Below are positions 33,501 through 36,926 of a stretch of DNA of 64,000 bases, piece by piece. The stretch comes from Azorinus chamasolen (Eukaryota > Mollusca > Bivalvia > Cardiida > Solecurtidae): the NCBI GenBank assembly GCA_963576725.1, contig OY755252.1, positions 52,663,059-52,727,058 on the forward strand. The letters run 5' to 3'. Positions within the stretch are counted from its first letter, which is position 1. Each line of letters opens with the position of its first letter. The notes beneath the pieces were generated by a model. The model did no database searches. It was not told where the DNA came from and worked only from the letters and a program-made list of their open reading frames with translations. The position numbers and the translations under genes are program-made.

Positions 33501-36398
33501 CACTGGGTTGTAGGTGTTGTCGTTGTCATTGTTGTTGTCGGCATGCAAAAACTTCATTGTAGCTCATTACTCGAAAAGTGTAAGATCAACATGAAACTTT
33601 ATAGGTTAGTAGATCTCATTGAGGGGAAGGCCCCAACATAAGAGCTATAACTCTTGATTTCAAATTTTGGTGTTATGGCCCTTTATATTTCAAAAATGTT
33701 TAAGTTAGCTGGACAAGCACCAAATCAGACGAGCGTTGGCGCTGCACGTGGCTCTTGTTAAGCAAATGGAGCAGACCCTGATCAGATGGCTCCTATGGGG
33801 AGGATCTGATCTGGATCTACCCTGTTTGCAAAGGCCTTTTCATTGAGCATATATTAGCTGACATTTTGTAATAGTATATGAGCAGAGATGTTTTTGACTT
33901 TGGCAGAATCTGTAGATTTTCCCTAAGCAAACAGAGCAGGCCTTTATTGGATTATATAGAACTATTTCTATAGTTTCTTTGATAGCCAAAATATTCTTTT
34001 TCATATGCCATCATAAACTTTCTGACAGTTAATAAATATTCATGATGTTTTTATTTCTTACATGAATATTTATGAGGTACATGGTTAACTCTATTGAATG
34101 CCTTTGACAACTATTGTTATAAACTTACTGGATCACACTATTGTATTGTTTTCAGATGACCAAGGATGACATTAAGCTAGGCGAGTTGTATGCTGGGCTG
34201 CTTGATGCACTTTGGTACAGAATTCGAGTGACCCAATTTGTCAGTAAAGATCTGGTATGTAGTTTATATTTGGACAGAACCAGTTTCTTCATTCTAGAAG
34301 TACATCATGCTTTCAGAAATTTACCACTATTCCACACCATTGTTAATTATAACCTCAAGGTATTTCATACATATATGACCTGAACTGATATCTTCAAGGT
34401 GAAGGTCATGGCAGAGATTTGGTACCAAGTATGTGGGTGCGAGTAATTTTCAGCAATATTTGGATGTATATATCTCCTTAATAAGCAATTTTTTTAACCT
34501 GTTTCAAAAACACAGACTGTCAAATAGGTTAGATCCAAACATAGACTTAGACATCCTGTCAGTGGAGCTAGCTTCAGAAAACCCTTCACCAGAAGTTACC
34601 AAGTGTCTCTCATACCAGCTGGCCCTCTCGGACCCAACTGGCTTTAGGCTAAAGGCTTGCTGTTGCATGATACCTTTATCCATTTTGCCTCCACCCTTCA
34701 GGACACTTCTAAGGTTGTGACAGACACTGTAGAATTAGATCTATATTCTTCCATAGCTGAACAAAGCAGACTGATCAGACGGCTCTTACTGATCTGTATC
34801 TACTCTGATTGCAAAAGCATGATTAGGGTATCTATGAGGGAAAGGGTTTATTACCTCCATTTCTCACATACCTTCCCTTATCTCCGAGTTAGAACAACAG
34901 GTTAAGATTTCCTTATCTGTAACACGTGTAAGATCACTTTAGAACGTATGACGTCATATATGACGTCAAGCGATGGAAACCTATGTTTACATGTCATTTA
35001 AACGGCGAAAATACACTTTTTTGATATGTGAGAAAAAGAATCTGATGCTCATTGTCTTTTAAGATCACATGTTCCTAAACTCACCAAGAAAATGTTATTA
35101 AGCTCGCCAAGGCTCGCTTAATGACATTTTCTAAGGCTCGTTTAGGAACATGTGATCTTAAAAGACAACTCGCAACAGATCCTCTATTTGTCTATGACTC
35201 TTCGTCACTGTTGTAACAGGGTTTTTTCTGTATTTCCTTCCTACAGCTGTCTGTTTACCTGGTGGACTATGGAGAACACAGTGTGATGGAACTCACGGAA
35301 ATTCAACCCCTCTACAACCAGTTCTGTAGACTACCCCTCATGGCCATTACTGCAACACTGGGTGGTAAGTTGCAGAAAGATCTTGAATTTAGCCGTAATA
35401 TTTAGGCATCAAATCTCCCCTGATCTTAACCCTTTACTCCGTTAATACACCTTCCTATGCCTTTGTCAACAGAGTAGATCCAGATCAAATGGCTCCTATA
35501 GGAGCCGACTGATCAGGGTCTGCTGTGTTAACTTGTGATTTTATAAAGATATGATTCTGCATTTTCTACCATGACCAAACATTCCTGTGTCCATGTGAAA
35601 TACACGAAGTAACAATTAATCTAGTTCTTATTTCGTACATGAATTCTCATGGAGTAAAGGATTAAAACAGTTTAGTCTTTAAACCCTTTAGTCTCATAGT
35701 AACACTTGCAAACATCTTTGCGAACAGAGTAATCCCAGATCAGACAGCTCTTTTGTCTGATCTGGGTCTGCTCTGTTTGCTTATGGAATTATAAAGATAT
35801 GATCGTACAGTTTTTGCCTAAGCCAGAAATTATCTTGAAAGCTTTACATTATAAAAATTAAGTTAATGAAAATTCATGAAGTGACACATTCGCCATTAAC
35901 CCTTTGTTCCAAAATACTCCTTTCTATGCCTTTGCAAACCGAGTAGATCCAGATCAGACAGCTCCTATAGGACACATCTGATCAGGGTCTGCTCTGGTTG
36001 CTTATGGTTTAATATAGATTATGATTCAACAGTTTCTGCTGTGGTTAAAAATTCATGTGTTCATGTTCCATTATACAAATTAATTTAATTACATGTAATA
36101 TTCATGATGTCATTATTTCTTACATGAATATTCATGGAGGGCGGGTTAATTTACCGGTACTCATTAGATCTATGTCTCTGCTTCAGGTATAGAGCCCACT
36201 GGAGGCTCTTGGAGCGAGGCAGCCAAGTACAAGTTCATAGAGCTGGCCCAGGAAAGAGATTTGATTGGATTAATTTTGGATCATGATAAAAGTGCTGGTA
36301 AAGTCAGTGTTAGACTGATAGACACTACCAGTGAGCAGGACCTTTGCATTGATGAAGTGCTCATTTCAATGGGATATGCAAAGGTGGTGGAGAAATGA
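3397..36398 (+). CDS. Tudor domain-containing protein 7-like, 3' part of gene (13 exons, 742 codons)
   Basis: TDRD7-family proteins are cytoplasmic germ-granule scaffolds; their Tudor domains bind methylated arginines on partners such as Piwi proteins. Thirteen exons with consensus splice sites join in one open frame ending in TGA at 36396-36398. Residue numbers count from the first full codon here. Tudor 1 covers about 1-123 (VVVYMTYIHNPGYFCVQ, then W65, then FVDYGN 83-88). Tudor 2 covers about 198-330 (FLDHGD 285-290). Tudor 3 covers about 547-700 (W620, LVDYGE 638-643). The linker contains VILYDTSSDVDININ, a DTS/ININ-type stretch I associate with TDRD7, and the protein ends in a related VRLIDTTSEQD lobe. 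Three Tudors with a long gap between the second and third match TDRD7. TDRD1 or another multi-Tudor protein is the main alternative. The 5' part, including any LOTUS domains, is outside the window. Introns are 0.7-8.2 kb and packed with repeats. Confidence 0.8.
3567..5696 (+). mobile_element. TTAA-type MITE probably split by the element at 3632
   Basis: The left half has AACCCTTTCCCTG, ATTCATGTAAGATA and ATTTATTAGCTGAATTTT (3567-3630). A right half with AGCAGACCCTGATCAGCCGG and GAGGGAAAGTATTAA lies at about 5590-5696. The order and orientation fit one MITE interrupted by the intervening element, but the junction on the right is unclear. Confidence 0.4.
3632..5317 (+). mobile_element. Hairpin-headed element with AGGTCA-rich tandem core
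   Basis: The head GGCCGGATTGCTCGCAATCC folds into a small hairpin and is followed by CCGTCCGGCCGTCCGG. From about 3850 to 5270 there are nine to ten tandem units of about 143 bp containing CAATAACTGCTCAAGGGTTT and GGTCACTAGGTCAAAGGTCA. ATCTCTTGTT at 5308-5317 matches the 3' end of other hairpin-headed elements here. At least six units hold a perfect AGGTCANNNTGACCT (for example 3984-3998, 4121-4135, 4266-4280, 4421-4435, 4701-4715, 4990-5004). Right boundary tentative. Confidence 0.65.
5700..7049. other. Intron stretch without recognised gene
   Basis: No conserved coding signal. A worn piece related to the Tc1/mariner-like MITEs (GCAGGTGGTTACTAAATGCA, about 6560-6640) is the only repeat noticed. 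Confidence 0.5.
7050..7160 (+). CDS. TDRD7-like exon b (Tudor 1 middle)
   Basis: The acceptor is TTTCATTACAG and the donor GATGAT/GTAAGT; both ends are in phase 0. It encodes 37 residues including QYCAGVYSGDGCWTRAQIL, the Tudor stretch with the conserved Trp before the core strand. Confidence 0.9.
7203..8242 (+). mobile_element. Hairpin-headed element, GGGGAGACAT family
   Basis: The head GTTTCCCCCAGTATACTGGG folds on itself and is followed by a GTCCGTCTGTCCG run. Five to six tandem units of about 145 bp then follow, recognisable by GAGTTATGGGACTTTGAAAT and ATGAAACTTCATAGGATTGA. The right end repeats GGGGGAGACATC and closes ATTCTAGTT. Two longer relatives are at 31146-32412 and 47152-48472. 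It lies in the intron directly after Tudor exon b. Confidence 0.75.
8463..9654. repeat. 44-bp tandem array, about 27 units
   Basis: The unit is GGATCTAGATCCTGAGAAGG then AGCTGAGTTACTTGTGTCTG then CCCT. Many units are identical, with a second variant (TTACTTGGGTC). The left flank is the right part of a TTAA MITE (CTGTTTGCAAAGGCATG at about 8375). TCTAGA and GATC palindromes recur in every unit. Confidence 0.95.
9788..9953 (-). mobile_element. Short TTAA-type MITE
   Basis: Bounded by TTAACTCTTTCCCTCATATA and ATGCAACAGGGAAAGGGTTAA, with the AACAGAGTAGGCCC half of the core but an internal deletion of the hairpin partner. Confidence 0.7.
10318..10530 (+). mobile_element. TTAA-type MITE with worn ends
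   Basis: Recognised by GGAATATTCATGTAAGAAAT, AATTTTAGCTGTGGCAGAAA and TCTGTTTGCAAAGGTGTGAA. The terminal TTAA sites are not clean. Confidence 0.55.
10688..10828 (+). CDS. TDRD7-like exon c (Tudor 1 core)
   Basis: The acceptor is TTCACTTACACAG and the donor CTAGAG/GTGGGT, phase 0 at both ends, 47 codons. It opens RTVQLLFVDYGNVEVVKM, the signature Tudor core with Asp and Tyr of the methyl-arginine pocket, and continues SLRWLSPELARYPVQ into the outer lobe. Confidence 0.92.
11085..11992 (+). mobile_element. AGCTCACC-family element lacking its hairpin head
   Basis: Several units of the AGCTCACC-family core (AACCTTTAAAAATCTTTTCC, TTGGCACATAGCATC, ATTATGCCCCTGGAGTCAAA) end in the family terminus GGCCCTCTTGTT. 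The head hairpin is absent. The next element starts within the terminal T run, so the two lie directly end to start. Confidence 0.65.
11996..12610 (+). mobile_element. Hairpin-headed element, AGCTCACC family, 3' truncated
   Basis: The head at 11996-12027 pairs AGCTCACCTGAGCC with GGCTCAAGGTGAGCT, then TATTGTGACCG, then a long GTCCGTCTGTCC run. Three core units follow (CCCCGGGCAAAAAATGGCCC). No CTCTTGTT terminus was found before the similarity fades near 12610. Confidence 0.75.
12993..13194 (-). mobile_element. TTAA-type MITE, GGATCC hairpin sub-family (best copy)
   Basis: Bounded by TTAACTCTTTGCATGCTGAT and GCAGACGAAACATTAA. The centre is AACAGTTTGGATCCAGATGA with partner TCATCAGGATCCAAACTG around GGCCGCATACTGCGG. 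Confidence 0.75.
13726..14122 (+). mobile_element. Two partial TTAA-type MITEs side by side
   Basis: TTAACCCTTAACCTGTTTGC opens the region. Two right halves follow, each with GTAGAATC-type or GTAAAATC-type sequence, AGACCCTGATCAGACAGC or its variant, and a TCTACTCT end. The second closes GAGGGAAAGGGTTAA at 14122, so the region looks like a local duplication inside one MITE. Confidence 0.55.
14410..14735 (+). mobile_element. 3' ends of AGCTCACC-family elements
   Basis: Two termini occur: GGTGAGCGATATAGGGCCAA with GGCCCTCTTG near 14505, and GGTGAGTGATATCGGGGCCA with GGCCCTCTTGTT near 14729. Part of a core unit lies between them. Confidence 0.6.
14891..17373 (-). mobile_element. TTAA-type MITE interrupted by the element at 14985-17254
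   Basis: The left part TTAACCCTTTACTCCATAAT to GGGTCTGCTC and the right part GCTTTTGATATAATAG to GGAGTAAAGGGTTAA are consecutive in intact family members. The MITE therefore supplies the pre-insertion sequence for its guest. Confidence 0.8.
14985..17254 (+). mobile_element. Hairpin-headed element with nested AGGTCA/TGACCT tandem core
   Basis: The head at 14985-15015 pairs TATGCCCTCAAAGC with GCTTTGGCGGCATA and is followed by ATAGTGATCG and a GTGTGTGGGTG run. The core is a tandem of about 150-bp units grouped into blocks of about 215 bp with CCTTACCAGCTACGGATTCC, GTGTGTGAGTTCATCTTGGG and GTGACCTTGACCTTGACCTT. At least eight units carry a perfect AGGTCANNNTGACCT (first at 15338-15352). The 3' end is ACGACTCTCTTGTT. 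Long open frames across it come from units whose length keeps the frame; I do not regard them as genes. Confidence 0.85.
17636..18846. repeat. 31-bp tandem array, about 39 units
   Basis: The unit is GAAGGTTGAGATGAGGTATA then CCTGACACCAT. Variants such as GAAGTTTAAAGTGAG and GAAGGCTGATGTGAG recur at regular distance, and one segment of about 240 bp containing the rare AAATCGAAGTATACC unit is present twice (around 18240 and 18490), showing block duplication. Confidence 0.95.
19061..19151 (+). CDS. TDRD7-like exon d (after Tudor 1)
   Basis: The acceptor is TTTGTTTGTATTGCAG and the donor TTTTTG/GTAACT. It enters in phase 0 and leaves in phase 1 (30 codons plus one base). It encodes GEADWNSRSLTELSNLVKEV and on to IPKSLF, the outer lobe of Tudor 1. 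A hAT element starts only 29 bp past this donor. Confidence 0.85.
19181..20336 (-). mobile_element. hAT element, non-autonomous, with 8-bp target duplication
   Basis: The ends are TAGGGCTGCAACGATAC and, inverted, TAGGGCTGTCATGATAC. ATATTTAG stands immediately outside both ends (19173-19180 and 20337-20344), a perfect 8-bp target duplication as expected for hAT. Subterminal ACGAATACGAATA-type motifs recur at both ends. A piece of transposase coding sequence survives on the - strand (19740-20035). It sits 29 bp downstream of Tudor exon d. Confidence 0.93.
19740..20035 (-). pseudogene. hAT transposase remnant, BED-type zinc finger region
   Basis: The - strand reads KSTVWNHLGFLTGSEGKK then SLFVKCATTK, stop, SNTAS. 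The S-x-VW-x-HFGF ... C ... NTS arrangement is that of a BED finger at the start of hAT transposases. One in-frame stop interrupts it and the rest of the protein is missing. The family assignment is supported by the hAT ends around it. Confidence 0.65.
20455..20629 (+). mobile_element. Short hairpin-headed element, GGGCCCTGCATT family
   Basis: The head GGGCCCTGCATT pairs with AATGCAGGAGCCC (20455-20473), followed by TATAGGAATCACATTTTCTG, a GTCTGTCCGTCTGTC run, and an end TTTTCTAGTT. It has no tandem core. Confidence 0.6.
20747..21005 (-). mobile_element. TTAA-type MITE
   Basis: The left end is worn (GATAACCCTTTACTCCAT); the right end is GGAGTAAAGGGTTAA. The core hairpin is degraded. It lies just before Tudor exon e. 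Confidence 0.7.
21092..21220 (+). CDS. TDRD7-like exon e (linker between Tudor 1 and 2)
   Basis: The acceptor is TTTCGTCTTTCAG and the donor GATCCAG/GTAAGA, phase 1 at both ends. With the split codon it reads DNVVEVDMYVKSDPSESISD, then a helical stretch rich in Lys and Glu. Confidence 0.87.
22214..22347 (+). repeat. Tandem duplication of a 3' splice site and exon start
   Basis: Copy 1 (22214-22283, 70 bp) and copy 2 (22284-22347, 64 bp) both hold TTTAACTGCAG, CCATTAC, CTGCCAGAAGACA and GGGATGTATATATCACCTTT. Copy 2 is the real start of Tudor exon f. Copy 1 has six extra bases (GACACA region). Splicing to copy 1 would run into the second acceptor as coding sequence, shift the frame and reach a TGA about 180 bp on. 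Confidence 0.92.
22295..22545 (+). CDS. TDRD7-like exon f (Tudor 2, first half)
   Basis: The acceptor is ATCTTTAACTGCAG and the donor GCAGAAAA/GTAACT, phase 1 in and phase 0 out. It encodes 83 full codons: LWDVYITFINASTNCVMVRL, then MTYVAFDDALYHRVKVV. This acceptor is used because the near-copy 70 bp upstream would shift the frame into an early stop. See the duplication entry at 22214-22347. Confidence 0.9.
22703..22788. mobile_element. Small palindromic MITE
   Basis: TTTCTCTACCAAACCCTATG and its inverted partner frame GTGACCACTCTTTGGAA and TTCTAAAGAGTGATCAC, so the element is almost all stem. Relatives or halves are at 10170-10235, 30635-30692 and 33043-33188. Confidence 0.6.
22791..23034 (-). 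mobile_element. TTAA-type MITE
   Basis: It starts TTAACCCGTTACTCCATAAA and ends in a worn CAACAGGTAAATTG. The core retains GGGTCTGCTCTGTTTGCTTA. Confidence 0.65.
23285..23383 (+). CDS. TDRD7-like exon g (Tudor 2 core)
   Basis: The acceptor is GTTTTATCCTAG and the donor TACCAG/GTACAA, phase 0 at both ends, 33 codons. VSCYFLDHGDTDELIPDQL is the core strand. The usual Tyr of F-V-D-Y-G is His here, so the aromatic cage of Tudor 2 may be weakened. Confidence 0.9.
23465..23662 (-). mobile_element. TTAA-type MITE abutting the next one
   Basis: TTAACCCTTTCCTTCATATA to ATTCATGTTGTCATTCTTTC. Its right end is replaced by the neighbouring TTAACCCTTCGC element. Confidence 0.65.
23663..23912. mobile_element. 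TTAACCCTTCGC MITE, copy 1 (250 bp)
   Basis: The ends are TTAACCCTTCGCTTGCT and AGCAAGCGAAGGGTTAA, perfect inverted repeats with TTAA. The centre is CCCAGATGAGACAGCTCCTG with partner CAGGAGCTGTCTCATCAGGG, a perfect hairpin flanked by AAATAGTG and CACTATTT. The other copy at 46868-47117 differs at about 9 of 250 positions. Confidence 0.92.
24042..24292 (-). mobile_element. TTAA-type MITE with perfect central hairpin
   Basis: TTAACCATTTCCCTCATATA to ACAGGGAAAGGGTTAA; the core GATCAGACGGCTCCTAGAGG pairs with GAGCCGTCTGATC. Confidence 0.85.
24935..25200 (+). mobile_element. tRNA-Ser/Leu-type SINE
   Basis: TGGCCGAGTGGTT at about 24951 is an intact pol III A box; AATCGAATCCC near 25005 is a weakened B box. 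The body (CATGTGAGGAAGCCTTCCAG, GTAGGTTGGTGGTTCTACC) recurs on the - strand at 45832-46010. The tRNA head plus shared body defines a SINE. Confidence 0.7.
25260..25372 (+). CDS. TDRD7-like exon h (Tudor 2, outer lobe)
   Basis: The acceptor is TTTGAACATTTTAG and the donor GGACAG/GTATGC, phase 0 in and phase 2 out. It encodes AVEVSLYGLEDVATN through LALTRTCVAEVMDR. A tRNA-type SINE ends about 60 bp upstream. Confidence 0.87.
25704..25931 (+). mobile_element. Hairpin-headed element, AGCTTG family
   Basis: The degenerate head AGCTTGTATGTTTC / GAAACGTCGAACT is followed by ATTGTGATCATTGGG. The tail GGACAAGCACCAAATCAGA, GCGTTGGCGCTGCACGCGG and CTCTTGTT is shared with 33461-33759. Confidence 0.7.
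26035..26302 (-). mobile_element. TTAA-type MITE
   Basis: TTAACCCTTTCCTTCATATA to GCAACAATGAAAGGGTTAA; the core GATCAGATGGCTCCTGTAGG pairs with its partner. Confidence 0.85.
26782..27535. repeat. 42-bp tandem array with 31-bp short units
   Basis: The unit is AGGAGTATCCCAGTAGATGT then AGATCTTTATGTATTGATTG then TT. In the left half some units lack GTATTGATTGTT and are 31 bp long. A MITE right end lies just before (GGGAAAGGGTTAA near 26760) and a MITE left end just after (27542). Because 42 is divisible by three, the right half stays open as 14-residue repeats; I do not take this as a gene. Confidence 0.95.
27652..29031. mobile_element. PIF/Harbinger-like element with TTA target duplication
   Basis: The inverted ends GGGCTGTTCCATTTAAATGT and its complement extend with GGAAGGCACTTT-type subterminal pairing. 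TTA stands outside both ends (27649-27651, 29032-29034), all of it accounted for by the interrupted MITE. A 3-bp TTA duplication with GGG-starting ends suits PIF/Harbinger. A lone left end of the same family is at about 32628. Confidence 0.8.
27786..28987 (+). mobile_element. Hairpin-headed element, AGCTCACC family, complete
   Basis: The head AGCTCACCTGAGCC / GGCTCAGGATGAGCT (27786-27817) is followed by ATTGTGACCG, GTCCGGCGTCCGG and about seven core units (GAAACTGTAAGGCCTAGACC, CAAAAATGGCCCGCCCAAGG). The tail is AGGTGAACGCTACAGGGCC to CCCTCTTGTT. It lies inside the Harbinger-like element. Confidence 0.85.
29217..29880 (+). CDS. TDRD7-like exon i (long linker and start of Tudor 3)
   Basis: The acceptor is ATGTATAATTGCAG and the donor TTCAGG/GTTAGT, phase 2 in and phase 0 out, 221 full codons. 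It is by far the largest exon. It opens EGVPSVILYDTSSDVDININ, closing the Tudor 2 lobe, then gives about 170 residues rich in Ser, Pro, Thr and Glu that look disordered, and ends with PLVGEYLELHCNVIHDPSNF, the first strand of Tudor 3. Confidence 0.9.
30303..30516 (+). mobile_element. TTAA-type MITE
   Basis: TTAACACTGTACTCCATGAA to TATGGAGTTAAGGGTTATA; the hairpin GATTAGATGGCTCCTATAGG pairs with GAGCCATCTGAT. Confidence 0.7.
30921..31002. repeat. Imperfect inverted repeat before Tudor exon j
   Basis: CCTTGGCAGGGTATATGGGT pairs with GCCCATACACCCTGCCAAAGG's complement with one mismatch and one indel; the arms are separated by about 40 bp. It ends 30 bp before the exon at 31033. It is not obviously a MITE of the other families. 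Confidence 0.7.
31033..31116 (+). CDS. TDRD7-like exon j (Tudor 3)
   Basis: The acceptor is TTGTTGTTTTTCAG and the donor GTCATG/GTAGGG, phase 0 at both ends, 28 codons: CLPYEELNNLTQLYMEMGDY through PPVM. This is the helix of an extended Tudor domain. An imperfect inverted repeat ends 30 bp upstream. Confidence 0.88.
31146..32412 (+). mobile_element. Hairpin-headed element, GGGGAGACAT family, damaged head
   Basis: ATTATGTCTCCCCCCATATTT begins the head, but the pairing arm and about 30 bp are missing compared with 47152. About seven core units (TTTTTGTCCGGACGATAACT, GAGAGGAAGTGTCATGCACA) follow, ending GGGGAGACATCCGTTTTTGT and CCTCTAGTT. Confidence 0.8.
33043..33188. repeat. Palindromic MITE with internal 66-bp duplication
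   Basis: TTTCTCCGCCAAACCCTACC is matched by AGGGTTTGGTGGAGAAATG. The segment from GCCTCTTCTAGGTGATTCTA to ATGTAAGATTTTGATT is present twice in tandem, nearly unchanged. Confidence 0.75.
33461..33759 (+). mobile_element. Hairpin-headed element, AGCTTG family
   Basis: The head AGCTTG ... CAAGCT encloses TTTCCACTTGAAAAG; then ATTGTGATCACTGGG, a GTTGTCGTTGTC simple run, and the tail GAGCGTTGGCGCTGCACGTG with GCTCTTGTT. Confidence 0.75.
34156..34254 (+). CDS. TDRD7-like exon k (Tudor 3 middle)
   Basis: The acceptor is TATTGTTTTCAG and the donor GATCTG/GTATGT, phase 0 at both ends, 33 codons: LGELYAGLLDALWYRIRVTQ and on, the strand with the conserved Trp and Tyr. Confidence 0.88.
34922..34968. 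promoter_or_regulatory. Two perfect CRE palindromes in an intron
   Basis: TGACGTCA occurs at 34949-34956 and 34961-34968, with an ATAT spacer, and CACGTG lies at 34923-34928. Full CRE sites are CREB/ATF binding sites in animals. They lie in the intron between Tudor exons k and l. They may belong to an unrecognised repeat that includes the hairpin at 35052. Confidence 0.5.
35052..35168. repeat. Long intronic hairpin
   Basis: TTGTCTTTTAAGATCACATG continuing to TTCCTAAAC is perfectly inverted at GTTTAGGAACATGTGATC and on. An inner stem GAAAATGTTATTAAGC / GCTTAATGACATTTTC has one mismatch. The arms are about 53 bp and the loop about 10. It ends 78 bp before Tudor exon l. Confidence 0.85.
35247..35364 (+). 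CDS. TDRD7-like exon l (Tudor 3 core)
   Basis: The acceptor is TTTCCTTCCTACAG and the donor GGGTG/GTAAGT, phase 0 in and phase 1 out. LSVYLVDYGEHSVMELTEIQ is the third core strand, here with the canonical Asp-Tyr-Gly. Confidence 0.9.
35426..35665 (-). mobile_element. TTAA-type MITE
   Basis: TTAACCCTTTACTCCGTTAA to CATGGAGTAAAGGATTAA. The core GATCAAATGGCTCCTATAGG is paired with GAGCCGACTGATC. A half-copy with TCAGACAGCTCTTTTGTCTG follows near 35700-35880. Confidence 0.8.
35896..36149 (-). mobile_element. TTAA-type MITE 37 bp before the last Tudor exon
   Basis: TTAACCCTTTGTTCCAAAAT to ATTCATGGAGGGCGGGTTAA, with the full core. Only 37 bp separate it from the terminal exon, so the acceptor region is squeezed beside it. 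Confidence 0.8.
36187..36398 (+). CDS. TDRD7-like terminal exon
   Basis: The acceptor is TGTCTCTGCTTCAG, entering in phase 1. With the split codon it reads GIEPTGGSWSEAAKYKFIEL, then a second lobe VSVRLIDTTSEQDLCIDEVL, and ends GYAKVVEK then TGA. A TTAA MITE ends 37 bp upstream. No AATAAA was seen in the next few hundred bases, so the mRNA end is not located. Confidence 0.9.
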
Positions 36399-36470
36399 CG
36401 AGAAGTTGTGCCATATGTGCTGTATGTTATGTGCTTTTGTTTGCTGTAATATAGTTGGGGGATCTTTTTA

Positions 36471-36605
36471 GACATGCCATGGAAATGTGCTGTATATCTT
36501 ATAACTCTTTTCTCATGAATACTCATGTATGAAATAACGACATGCCATGGAAATGGCTGTATATCTTATAACTCTTTTCTAATGAATATTCATGTATGAA
36601 ATAAC
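36471..36605. repeat. 68-bp tandem duplication of a MITE end
   Basis: GACATGCCATGGAAATG to TGTATGAAATAAC is present twice. The second half of each copy (ACTCTTTTCTCATGAATACT, GTATGAAATAACGAC) is the left end of a TTAA MITE, the first half is flank. MITE sequence continues to about 36830. It follows the Tudor stop codon and may lie in the 3' UTR. Confidence 0.85.
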
Positions 36606-36926
36606 GACAACATGAATATTTAGTAGCTTAATTGTATAAGGAAGACAGGATTGTTTTATCTTGGCAGAAACTGTAGAATAAGAAATTGATATGAAAAAAG
36701 TGTTTTTATTAGGCAAAGGGTTGACATCTAACTCCATAAATACGCTTGACCCATATCAGACAGCTCCGTTAATATGCATGATGTCATTACTTCTTACATG
36801 AATATTCATGTAGTAAAGGGTTATGTTATGCCAGGTCAGCCTGGTGTCATGAGAAAAAAGAAGCCAGAATACATGCCAACAGTGCTGATACAGATTAGGG
36901 GCTTATCAAGATAAGCACTTCTTTTT

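Noticed and set aside
34433..34720. Possible extra exon with PEVTKCLSYQLALSDPTGF
   Set aside because: A plausible acceptor exists at about 34516, but no good donor follows, and exons k and l already join in frame to complete Tudor 3.
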